Below are positions 1-11,021 of a stretch of 64,000 bases of DNA, one piece after another. This DNA is from Eledone cirrhosa (Eukaryota > Mollusca > Cephalopoda > Octopoda > Eledonidae): the NCBI GenBank assembly GCA_964016885.1, contig OZ024742.1, positions 360,573,436-360,637,435 of the forward strand, given 5' to 3'. How positions within the stretch are numbered: position 1 is the stretch's first letter; every line of letters begins with the position of its first letter. Below the pieces are notes generated by a model, which worked only from the letters and a program-made list of their open reading frames with translations, had not been told where the DNA came from and searched no databases. The position numbers and the translations under genes are program-made.

Positions 1-2285
1 TAGAGAGAGGGGGGAAGAAGAGATAGTTCTAGAGAGAGGGGGGGATGTAGATATAGTTCCAGAGAGAGAGGGTAAAAGAGATAATTCTAGAGAGAGGGGG
101 AAGAAGAGATAGTTCTAGAGACAGGGGAAAGAAGAGATAGTTCTAGAGAGAGGGGGATAAGAGATAGTTCTAGAGAGAGGGGGAAGAAGAGATAGTTCTA
201 GAGAGAGGGGGTAAAGAGTTAGTTCTAGAGAGAGGGGGATGAAGAGATAGTTCTAGAGAGAGGGGGAAGAAGAGATAGTTCTGGAAAGAGGGGGAACAAG
301 AGATAGTTCTAGAGAGAGGGGGAAGAGGAGATAGTTCTAGAGAGAGGGTGAGAAGAGATCGTTCTAGAGAGGGGGGAGTAAGAGATAGTTCTATAGAGGG
401 GGGTAAGAAGAGATAGTTCTAGAGAGAGGGGTAAAAGAGATAGTTCTAGAGAGAGGGGGGAAGTAGATATAGTCCTAGAGAGAGGGGGTAGAAGAGATAG
501 TTCTAGAGAGAAGGGGAAGAAGAGATAATTCTAGAGAGAGGGGGAAGAAGAGATAGTTCTAGAGAGAGGGGGGAGAAGAGATAGTTCTAGAGAGAGGGTG
601 AAAAGAGATAGTTCTAGAAAGAGGGGGAAGAAGGGATAGTTCTAGAGAGAGGGGGAGAAGAGGAGATAGTTCTAGAGAGGTGTAATAAGAGATAGTTCTA
701 TAGAGGTGGTAAGAAGAGATAGTTCTAGAGAGAGGGTAAAAGAGATAATTCTAGAGAGAGGGGGAAGAAGAGATAGTTCTAGAGACAGGGGGAAGAAGCG
801 ATATTTCTAGCGAGAGGGGGGAGAAGAGATAGTTCTATAAAGAGGGGAGTGAGAGATAATTCTAGAGAGAGGGGGAAGAAGAGATAGTTCTAGAGCGAGG
901 GGGGAAGAAGAGATAGTTCTAGAGAGAGGGGGAAGAAGAGATACTTCTAGAGAGAGGGGAAAGAAGAGATAGTTCTAGAGAGAGGGGAGAAGAAGAGATA
1001 GTTCTAGAGAGGGGGGAATGAGTGATAGTTCTAGAGAGAGAGGGGAAGTAGATATAATTCCAGAGAGAGAGGGGGAAAAGAAATAGTTCTAGAGAGAGGG
1101 GGGAAGAAGAGATAGTTCTAGAGAGAGGGGGGGATGTAGATATAGTTCCAGAGAGAGAGGGTAAAAGAGATAATTCTAGAGAGAGGGGGAAGAAGAGATA
1201 GTTCTAGAGACAGGGGAAAGAAGAGATAGTTCTAGAGAGAGGGGGATAAGAGATAGTTCTAGAGAGAGGGGGAAGAAGAGATAGTTCTAGAGAGAGGGGG
1301 TAAAGAGTTAGTTCTAGAGAGAGGGGGATGAAGAGATAGTTCTAAAGAGAGGGGGAAGAAGAGATAGTTCTGGAAAGAGGGGGAACAAGAGATAGTTCTA
1401 GAGAGAGGGGGAAGAGGAGATAGTTCTAGAGAGAGGGTGAGAAGAGATCGTTCTAGAGAGGGGGGAGTAAGAGATAGTTCTATAGAGGGGGGTAAGAAGA
1501 GATAGTTCTAGAGAGAGGGGTAAAAGAGATAGTTCTAGAGAGAGGGGGGAAGTAGATATAGTCCTAGAGAGAGGGGGTAGAAGAGATAGTTCTAGAGAGA
1601 AGGGGAAGAAGAGATAATTCTAGAGAGAGGGGGAAGAAGAGATAGTTCTAGAGAGAGGGGGGAGAAGAGATAGTTCTAGAGAGAGGGTGAAAAGAGATAG
1701 TTCTAGAAAGAGGGGGAAGAAGAGATAGTTCTAGAGAGAGGGGGAGAAGAAGAGATAGTTCTAGAGAGGTGTAATAAGAGATAGTTCTATAGAGGTGGTA
1801 AGAAGAGATAGTTCTAGAGAGAGGGTAAAAGAGATAATTCTAGAGAGAGGGGGAAGAAGAGATAGTTCTAGAGACAGGGGAAAGAAGAGATAGTTCTAGA
1901 GAGAGGGGGATAAGAGATAGTTCTAGAGAGAGGGGGAAGAAGAGATAGTTCTAGAGAGAGGGGGTAAAGAGTTAGTTCTAGAGAGAGGGGGATGAAGAGA
2001 TAGTTCTAGAGAGAGGGGGAACAAGAGATAGTTCTAGAGAGAGGGTGAGAAGAGATAGTTCTAGAGAGGGGGGAATAAGAGATAGTTCTATAGAGGGGGG
2101 TAAGAAGAGATAGTTCTAGAGAGAGGGGTAAAAGAGATAGTTCTAGAGAGAGGGGGGAAGTAGATATAGTCCTAGAGAGAGGGGGTAGAAGAGATAGTTC
2201 TAGAGAGAAGGGGAAGAAGAGATAATTCTAGAGAGAGGGGGAAGAAGAGATAGTTCTAGAGAGAGGGGGGAGAAGAGATAGTTCT
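1..2285 (+). repeat. HOR block with 1,089-bp period (two full-phase copies and a truncated restart)
   Basis: The sequence from 1 recurs from 1090 at an offset of 1,089 bp, variant for variant, including GGATGTAG at 43 and 1132 and the GACAGGGGAAAG monomer near 119 and 1208. A third copy restarts early: the same GACAGGGGAAAG monomer returns near 1874, only 666 bp later. The third copy then runs to about 2285 but lacks a few monomers. Copy 1 and copy 2 differ at a few bases (for example TTCTAGAG against TTCTAAAG near 1343), so they are close but not identical. Confidence 0.85.
1811..1885 (+). other. Visible unequal-exchange junction inside matching monomers
   Basis: The monomers GAGGGTAAAAG, GATAATTC and a following clean monomer occur twice inside the 1,089-bp unit, near 70 and near 735 in copy 1. 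At about 1811-1885 copy 2 enters through the second occurrence and leaves through the first. It therefore jumps back about 660 bp in the unit with no extra bases. Copy 1 at the same place instead continues to the GAAGCGATATTTC monomer at about 797. This is what an out-of-register exchange between identical monomers leaves behind; the mechanism is inferred. Confidence 0.7.
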
Positions 2286-3005
2286 AGAGAGAGGGGGGAA
2301 GAAGAGATAGTTCTAGAGAGAAAGGTAGGGAGAAGAGATAGTTATATATATCGGGGGGAGAAGAGATAGTTCTAGAGAGAGTGGGGAAGAAGAGATAGTT
2401 GTAGAGAGAGGGGCGAAGAAGAGATAGTACTAGAGAGAGGGGGAAGAAGAGACAGTTCTAGAGAGAGGGGGAAGAAGAGATAGTTCTAGAGAGAGGGTGA
2501 AAAGAGATAGTTCTAGAAAGAGGGGGAAGAAGAGATAGTTCTAGAGAGAGGGGGAGAAGAAGAGATAGTTCTAGAGAGGGGGGAATAAGAGATAGTTCTA
2601 TAGAGGGGGGTAAGAAGAGATAGTTCGAGAGAGAGGGGTAAAAGAGATAGTTCTAGAGAGAGGGGGGAAGTAGATATAATCCTAGAGAGAGGGGGTAGAA
2701 GAGATAGTTCTAGAGAGAAGGGGAAGAAGAGATAATTCTAGAGAGAGGGGGAAGAAGAGATAGTTCTAGAGAGAGGGGGAAGAAGAGATAGTTCTAGAGA
2801 GAGGGGGGAAGAAGAGATAGTTCTAGAGAGAAAGGTAGGGAGAAGAGATAGTTATATATATCGCGGGGAGAAGAGATAGTTCTAGAGAGAGTGGGGAAGA
2901 AGAGATAGTTGTAGAGAGAGGGGGGAAGAAGAGGTAGTTCTAGAGAGAGGGGGAAGAAGAGACAGTTCTAGAGAGAGGGGGAAGAAGAGATAGTTCTAGA
3001 GAGAA
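2050..3005 (+). repeat. 510-bp tandem duplication
   Basis: GGGAATAAGA at 2071 and 2581, and the AAAGGTAGGG/TTATATATATCG monomer pair at 2321 and 2831, are exactly 510 bp apart, with the monomers between them in the same order. The copies differ at single sites, such as ATCGGGGGG against ATCGCGGGG and a GATAGTAC against GGTAGTTC change. The second copy runs directly into the 4.1-kb HOR block, so this duplication bridges two families. Confidence 0.85.
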
Positions 3006-6000
3006 GGGGAAGAAGAGATAGATCTAGGGAGAGGGGGATGAAGAGATAGTTCTAGTGAGAGGGAGTGAAGAAAAGATTGTTCTAGATAGGGGGGGGAAGA
3101 AGAGATAGATCGAGAGAGGGGGAAGAAACTATAGTTCTACAGAGAGGGGGAAGAAGAGATAGGTCTAGAGAGGGGGAAGAAGAGATAGTTCTAGAGAGAG
3201 GGGGACGAAGAGATAGTTCTAGAGACAGGGGGAAGAAGCGATATTTCTAGCGAGAGGGGGGAGAAGAGATAGTTCTATAGAGAGGGAGTGAGAGATAATT
3301 CTAGAGAGAGGGGGAACAACAGATAGTTCTAGAGAGAGGGGGAAGAAGAGATAGTTCTAGAGCGAGGGGGAAAGAAGAGATAGTTCTAGAGAGAGGGGGA
3401 CGAAGAGATAGTTCTAGAGCGAGGGGGGAAGAAGTGATAGTTCGAGAGAGAAAGAGGGAAGAAGAGATAGTTCTAGAGAGAGTGGGGAAGAAGAGATAGT
3501 TCTATAGAGAGGGGGAAGAAGAGATAGTTCTAGAGAGAGGAGAAAGAAGAGATAGTTCTAGAGAAAGAAGGAAGAAGAGATAGTTCTATAGAGAGGGGGG
3601 AAGAAGAGATAGTTCTAGAGAGAAAGGGGGGGAGAAGAGATAGTTATATAGAGAGGGGGAAGGAGAGATAGTTCTAGAGAGAGTGGGGAAGAAGAGATAG
3701 TTGTAGAGAGAGGGGGGAAGAAGAGATAGTTCTAGAGAGAGGGGGAAGAAGAGATAGTTCTAGAGAGAGGGAGGGAAGAAGAGATTGTTCTAGAGAGGGG
3801 GGAAGAAGAGATAGATCGAGAGAGGGGGAAGAAACTATAGTTCTACAGAGAGAGGGAAGAAGAGATAGGTCTAGAGAGGGGGGAAGAAGAGATAGTTCTG
3901 GAGAGAGGGGGAAGAAGAGATAGTTCTAGAGAAAGGTTGAAGAAGCGATATTTCTAGCGAGAGGGGGGAGAAGAGATAGTTCTATAGAGAGGGGAGTGAG
4001 AGGTAATTCTAGAGAGAGGGGGAAGAACAGATAGTTCTATAGAGATGGGGAAGAAGAGATAGTTCTAGAGAGAGGGGAAAGAAGAGATAGTTGTAGAGAA
4101 AGAGGGAAGAAGCGATAGTTCTAGAGAGAGGGGTAAAAGAGATAGTTCTAGAGAGAGGGGGAAAGTAGATATAGTTCTAGAGAGAGTGGGAAGTAGAGAT
4201 AATTCTAGAGAGAGGGTGTAAGTAGATATAGTTCCGGATAGAGAGGGGGAAAAGAAATAGTTCTAGAGAGAGGGGGGAAGAAGAGCTAGTTCTAGAGAGA
4301 GGGGGAAGAAGAGATAGTTCTAGAGAGAGGGGGATGTAGATATAGCTCCAGAGAGAGAGGGTAAAAGAGATAGTTCTAGAGAGAGGGGGAAGAAGAGATA
4401 GTTCTAGAGAGATGGGGAAAAGAGATAGTTCTAGAGAGAGGGGGAAGAAGAGATAGTTCTAGAGAGAGGGGGAGAAGAAGAGATAGTTCTAGAGAGGGGG
4501 AATAAGAGATAGTTCTATAGAGGTGGTAATAAGAGATAGTTCTAGAGAGAGGGGTAAAAGTGATAGTTCTAGAGAGAGGGGGAAGTAGATATTGTTCTAG
4601 AAAGGGGGGAAGAAGAGATAGTTCTTGAGAGAGGGGGAACAAGAGATAGTTCTAGAGAGAGAGGGAAGTAGATATAGTTCCAGAGAGAGAGGGGGAAAAG
4701 AAATAGTTCTAGAGAGAGGGGGGAAGAAGAGATAGTTCTAGAGAGAGGGGGAAGAAGAGATAGTTCTAGAGAGAGGGGTGAAGAAGAGATAGTTCTAGAG
4801 AGAGGGGGGAAGAAGTGATAGTTCTAGAGAGGGGGGTAGAAGAGATAGTTCTAGAGAGAGGGGGAAGAAGAGATAGTTCTAGAGAGAGTGGGGAAGAAGA
4901 GATAGTTCTATTGAGTGAGGGAAGAAGGGAGTGTTCTAGAGAAAGAGGGAAGAGATAGTTCTAGAGAGAGGGGAATAAGAGATAGTTCTATAGAGGGGGG
5001 TAAGAAGAGATAGTTCTAGCGAGAGGGGTAAAAGAGATAGTTGTAGAGAGAGGGGGGAAGTAGATAAAGTTCTAGAGAGAGGGGGAAGAAGAGATAGTTC
5101 TAGAGAGAGGGGGAAGAAGAGATAATTCTAGAGAGAGGGGGAAGAAAAGATAGTTCTAGAGAGAGGGGGAAGAAGAGATAGTTCTAGAGAGAGGGGGGAA
5201 GAAGAGATAGTTCTAGAGAGAGGGGGGAAGAAGTGATAGTTCTAGAGAAGGGGGTAGAAGAGATAGTTCTAGAGAGAGGGGGAAGAAGAGATAGTTCTAG
5301 AGAGAGTGCGGAAGAAGAGATAGTTCTATTGAGTGAGGGAAGAAGAGAGTGTTCTAGAGAAAAAGGGAAGAGATAGTTCTAGAGAGATGGGGAAGAAGAG
5401 ATAGTTCTAGAGAGCGGGGGAAGAAGAGATAATTCTATAGAGAGGGGGAAGAAGAGATAGTTCTCGAGAGAGGGGGAAAAGAGTTAGTTCTAGAGAGAGG
5501 GGGAAGAAGAGATAGTTCTCGAGAGAGGGGGAAGAAGAGATAGTTCTAGAGAGAGGGGGAAGAAAAGATAGTTCTAGAGAGAGGGGGAAGAAGAGATAGT
5601 TCTAGAGAGAGGGGGGAGAATAGATAGTTCTAGAGAGAGGGGGAGAAGAAGAGATGGTTCTAGAGAGAGGGGGAGAAGAAGAGATAGTTCTAGAGAGAGG
5701 GGAATAAGAGATAGTTCTATAGAGGGGGGTAAGAAGAGATAGTTCTAGCGAGAGGGGTAAAAGAGATAGTTCTAGAGAGAGAGGGGAAGTAGATAAAGTT
5801 CTGGAGAGAGTGTGAAGAAGAGATAGTTCTAGAGAGAGGGGGAAGAAGAGATAATTCTAGAGAGAGGGGGAAGAAGAGATAGTTCTAGAGAGAGGGGGAA
5901 GAAGAGATAGTTCTAGAGAGAGGGGGGGAAGAAGAGATAGTTCTAGAGAGAAAGGTAGGGAGAAGAGATAGTTATATATAAAGGGGGGAGAAGAGATAGT

Positions 6001-6920
6001 TCTAGAGAGAGGGGGAAAGAAGAGATAGTTCTAGAGAAAGGGGGATGAAGAGATAGTTCTAGTGAGAGGGAGGGAAGGGAGAGTTTGTTCTAGAGAGGGG
6101 GGAAGAAGAGTAGATCGAGAGAGGGGGAAGAAACTATAGTTCTACAGAGAGGGGGAAGATGAGATAGGTCTAGAGAGGGGGGGAAGAAGAGACAGTTCTA
6201 GAGAGAGGGGGAAGAAGAGATAGTTCTAGAGACAGGGGGAGAAGAAGAGATAGTTCTAGAGAGGGGGAATAAGAGATAGTTCTATAGAGGTGGTAATAAG
6301 AGATAGTTCTAGAGAGAGGGGTAAAAGTGATAGTTCTAGAGAGAGGGGGAAGTAGATATTGTTCTAGAAAGGGGGGAAGAAGAGATAGTTCTTGAGAGAG
6401 GGGGAAGAAGAGATAGTTCTAGAGAGAGGGGGAAAAGAGATAGTTCTAGAGAGAGGGGTAAGAAGAGATAGTTCTAGAGAGAGGGGGAGAAGAAGAGATA
6501 GTTCTAGAGAGGGGGAATAAGAGATAGTTCTATAGAGGTGGTAATAAGAGATAGTTCTAGAGAGAGGGGTAAAAGTGATAGTTCTAGAGAGAGGGGGAAG
6601 TAGATATTGTTCTAGAAAGGGGGGAAGAAGTGATAGTTCTTGAGAGAGGGGGAACAAGAGATAGTTCTAGAGAGAGAGGGAAGTAGATATAGTTCCAGAG
6701 AGAGAGGGGGAAAAGAAATAGTTCTAGAGAGAGGGGGGAAAAAGAGATAGTTCTAGAGAGAGGGGTGAAGAAGAGATAGTTCTAGAGAGAGGGGGGAAGA
6801 AGTGATAGTTCTAGAGAGGGGGGTAGAAGAGATAGTTCTAGAGAGAGGGGGAAGAAGAGATAGTTCTAGAGAGAGTGGGGAAGAAGAGATAGTTCTGCAG
6901 AGCGGGGGAAGAAGAGATAG
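2880..6920 (+). repeat. 4.1-kb HOR, copy 1 (most diverged)
   Basis: Compared with copies 2 and 3, this copy lacks a two-monomer segment of about 56 bp that they carry near 7043-7100, which contains GCGATATTTCTATCG. It also lacks the GATGGGCGGAAG monomer that they carry near 8002, and keeps a GTGCGGAAG monomer near 5306 that both have lost. It has GAGGGGGGAAG where they have GAGCGGGGAAG (about 4270 against 8399 and 12500). Confidence 0.85.
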
Positions 6921-9900
6921 TTCTAGAGAGAGTGGGGAAGAAGAGATAGTTGTAGAGAGAGGGGGGAAGAAGAGGTAGTTCTAGAGAGAGGGGGAAGAAG
7001 AGACAGTTCTAGAGAGAGGGGGAAGAAGAGATAGTTCTAGAGACAGGGGGAAGAAGCGATATTTCTATCGAGAGGGGGGAGAAGAGATAGTTCTAGAGAG
7101 AAGGGGAAGAAGAGATAGATCTAGGGAGAGGGGGATGAAGAGATAGTTCTAGTGAGAGGGAGTGAAGAAAAGATTGTTCTAGATAGGGGGGGGAAGAAGA
7201 GATAGATCGAGAGAGGGGGAAGAAACTATAGTTCTACAGAGAGGGGGAAGAAGAGATAGGTCTAGAGAGGGGGAAGAAGAGATAGTTCTAGAGAGAGGGG
7301 GACGAAGAGATAGTTCTAGAGACAGGGGGAAGAAGCGATATTTCTAGCGAGAGGGGGGAGAAGAGATAGTTCTATAGAGAGGGAGTGAGAGATAATTCTA
7401 GAGAGAGGGGGAACAACAGATAGTTCTAGAGAGAGGGGGAAGAAGAGATAGTTCTAGAGCGAGGGGGAAAGAAGAGATAGTTCTAGAGAGAGGGGGACGA
7501 AGAGATAGTTCTAGAGCGAGGGGGGAAGAAGTGATAGTTCGAGAGAGAAAGAGGGAAGAAGAGATAGTTCTAGAGAGAGTGGGGAAGAAGAGATAGTTCT
7601 ATAGAGAGGGGGAAGAAGAGATAGTTCTAGAGAGAGGAGAAAGAAGAGATAGTTCTAGAGAAAGAAGGAAGAAGAGATAGTTCTATAGAGAGGGGGGAAG
7701 AAGAGATAGTTCTAGAGAGAAAGGGGGGGAGAAGAGATAGTTATATAGAGAGGGGGAAGGAGAGATAGTTCTAGAGAGAGTGGGGAAGAAGAGATAGTTG
7801 TAGAGAGAGGGGGGAAGAAGAGATAGTTCTAGAGAGAGGGGGAAGAAGAGATAGTTCTAGAGAGAGGGAGGGAAGAAGAGATTGTTCTAGAGAGGGGGGA
7901 AGAAGAGATAGATCGAGAGAGGGGGAAGAAACTATAGTTCTACAGAGAGAGGGAAGAAGAGATAGGTCTAGAGAGGGGGGAAGAAGAGATAGTTCTGGAG
8001 AGATGGGCGGAAGAAGAGACAGTTCTAGAGAGAGGGGGAAGAAGAGATAGTTCTAGAGAAAGGTTGAAGAAGCGATATTTCTAGCGAGAGGGGGGAGAAG
8101 AGATAGTTCTATAGAGAGGGGAGTGAGAGGTAATTCTAGAGAGAGGGGGAAGAACAGATAGTTCTATAGAGATGGGGAAGAAGAGATAGTTCTAGAGAGA
8201 GGGGAAAGAAGAGATAGTTGTAGAGAAAGAGGGAAGAAGCGATAGTTCTAGAGAGAGGGGTAAAAGAGATAGTTCTAGAGAGAGGGGGAAAGTAGATATA
8301 GTTCTAGAGAGAGTGGGAAGTAGAGATAATTCTAGAGAGAGGGTGTAAGTAGATATAGTTCCGGATAGAGAGGGGGAAAAGAAATAGTTCTAGAGAGAGC
8401 GGGGAAGAAGAGCTAGTTCTAGAGAGAGGGGGAAGAAGAGATAGTTCTAGAGAGAGGGGGATGTAGATATAGCTCCAGAGAGAGAGGGTAAAAGAGATAG
8501 TTCTAGAGAGAGGGGGAAGAAGAGATAGTTCTAGAGAGATGGGGAAAAGAGATAGTTCTAGAGAGAGGGGGAAGAAGAGATAGTTCTAGAGAGAGGGGGA
8601 GAAGAAGAGATAGTTCTAGAGAGGGGGAATAAGAGATAGTTCTATAGAGGTGGTAATAAGAGATAGTTCTAGAGAGAGGGGTAAAAGTGATAGTTCTAGA
8701 GAGAGGGGGAAGTAGATATTGTTCTAGAAAGGGGGGAAGAAGAGATAGTTCTTGAGAGAGGGGGAACAAGAGATAGTTCTAGAGAGAGAGGGAAGTAGAT
8801 ATAGTTCCAGAGAGAGAGGGGGAAAAGAAATAGTTCTAGAGAGAGGGGGGAAGAAGAGATAGTTCTAGAGAGAGGGGGAAGAAGAGATAGTTCTAGAGAG
8901 AGGGGTGAAGAAGAGATAGTTCTAGAGAGAGGGGGGAAGAAGTGATAGTTCTAGAGAGGGGGGTAGAAGAGATAGTTCTAGAGAGAGGGGGAAGAAGAGA
9001 TAGTTCTAGAGAGAGTGGGGAAGAAGAGATAGTTCTATTGAGTGAGGGAAGAAGGGAGTGTTCTAGAGAAAGAGGGAAGAGATAGTTCTAGAGAGAGGGG
9101 AATAAGAGATAGTTCTATAGAGGGGGGTAAGAAGAGATAGTTCTAGCGAGAGGGGTAAAAGAGATAGTTGTAGAGACAGGGGGGAAGTAGATAAAGTTCT
9201 AGAGAGAGGGGGAAGAAGAGATAGTTCTAGAGAGAGGGGGAAGAAGAGATAATTCTAGAGAGAGGGGGAAGAAAAGATAGTTCTAGAGAGAGGGGGAAGA
9301 AGAGATAGTTCTAGAGAGAGGGGGGAAGAAGAGATAGTTCTAGAGAGAGGGGGGAAGAAGTGATAGTTCTAGAGAAGGGGGTAGAAGAGATAGTTCTAGA
9401 GAGAGGGGGAAGAAGAGATAGTTCTATTGAGTGAGGGAAGAAGAGAGTGTTCTAGAGAAAAAGGGAAGAGATAGTTCTAGAGAGATGGGGAAGAAGAGAT
9501 AGTTCTAGAGAGCGGGGGAAGAAGAGATAATTCTATAGAGAGGGGGAAGAAGAGATAGTTCTCGAGAGAGGGGGAAAAGAGTTAGTTCTAGAGAGAGGGG
9601 GAAGAAGAGATAGTTCTCGAGAGAGGGGGAAGAAGAGATAGTTCTAGAGAGAGGGGGAAGAAAAGATAGTTCTAGAGAGAGGGGGAAGAAGAGATAGTTC
9701 TAGAGAGAGGGGGGAGAATAGATAGTTCTAGAGAGAGGGGGAGAAGAAGAGATGGTTCTAGAGAGAGGGGGAGAAGAAGAGATAGTTCTAGAGAGAGGGG
9801 AATAAGAGATAGTTCTATAGAGGGGGGTAAGAAGAGATAGTTCTAGCGAGAGGGGTAAAAGAGATAGTTCTAGAGAGAGAGGGGAAGTAGATAAAGTTCT

Positions 9901-11021
9901 GGAGAGAGTGTGAAGAAGAGATAGTTCTAGAGAGAGGGGGAAGAAGAGATAATTCTAGAGAGAGGGGGAAGAAGAGATAGTTCTAGAGAGAGGGGGAAGA
10001 AGAGATAGTTCTAGAGAGAGGGGGGGGGGAAGAAGAGATAGTTCTAGAGAGAAAGGTAGGGAGAAGAGATAGTTATATATAAAGGGGGGAGAAGAGATAG
10101 TTCTAGAGAGAGGGGGAAAGAAGAGATAGTTCTAGAGAAAGGGGGATGAAGAGATAGTTCTAGTGAGAGGGAGGGAAGGGAGAGTTTGTTCTAGAGAGGG
10201 GGGAAGAAGAGTAGATCGAGAGAGGGGGAAGAAACTATAGTTCTACAGAGAGGGGGAAGATGAGATAGGTCTAGAGAGGGGGGGAAGAAGAGACAGTTCT
10301 AGAGAGAGGGGGAAGAAGAGATAGTTCTAGAGACAGGGGGAGAAGAAGAGATAGTTCTAGAGAGGGGGAATAAGAGATAGTTCTATAGAGGTGGTAATAA
10401 GAGATAGTTCTAGAGAGAGGGGTAAAAGTGATAGTTCTAGAGAGAGGGGGAAGTAGATATTGTTCTAGAAAGGGGGGAAGAAGAGATAGTTCTTGAGAGA
10501 GGGGGAAGAAGAGATAGTTCTAGAGAGAGGGGGAAAAGAGATAGTTCTAGAGAGAGGGGTAAGAAGAGATAGTTCTAGAGAGAGGGGGAGAAGAAGAGAT
10601 AGTTCTAGAGAGGGGGAATAAGAGATAGTTCTATAGAGGTGGTAATAAGAGATAGTTCTAGAGAGAGGGGTAAAAGTGATAGTTCTAGAGAGAGGGGGAA
10701 GTAGATATTGTTCTAGAAAGGGGGGAAGAAGTGATAGTTCTTGAGAGAGGGGGAACAAGAGATAGTTCTAGAGAGAGAGGGAAGTAGATATAGTTCCAGA
10801 GAGAGAGGGGGAAAAGAAATAGTTCTAGAGAGAGGGGGGAAAAAGAGATAGTTCTAGAGAGAGGGGTGAAGAAGAGATAGTTCTAGAGAGAGGGGGGAAG
10901 AAGTGATAGTTCTAGAGAGGGGGGTAGAAGAGATAGTTCTAGAGAGAGGGGGAAGAAGAGATAGTTCTAGAGAGAGTGGGGAAGAAGAGATAGTTCTGCA
11001 GAGCGGGGGAAGAAGAGATAG
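6921..11021 (+). repeat. 4.1-kb HOR, copy 2
   Basis: It shares all its indels relative to copy 1 with copy 3, so copies 2 and 3 descend from one already modified unit. Private differences from copy 3 are small, for example CTCGAG at about 9562 where copy 3 has CTAGAG at about 13662. Confidence 0.85.

Noticed and set aside
2340..2352. TATA-box-like TTATATATA as promoter
   Set aside because: It is a variant core that recurs 23 times with the HORs, with no other promoter element or adjacent gene. The likeness to a TATA box follows from a few base changes in TAGTTCTAGA.
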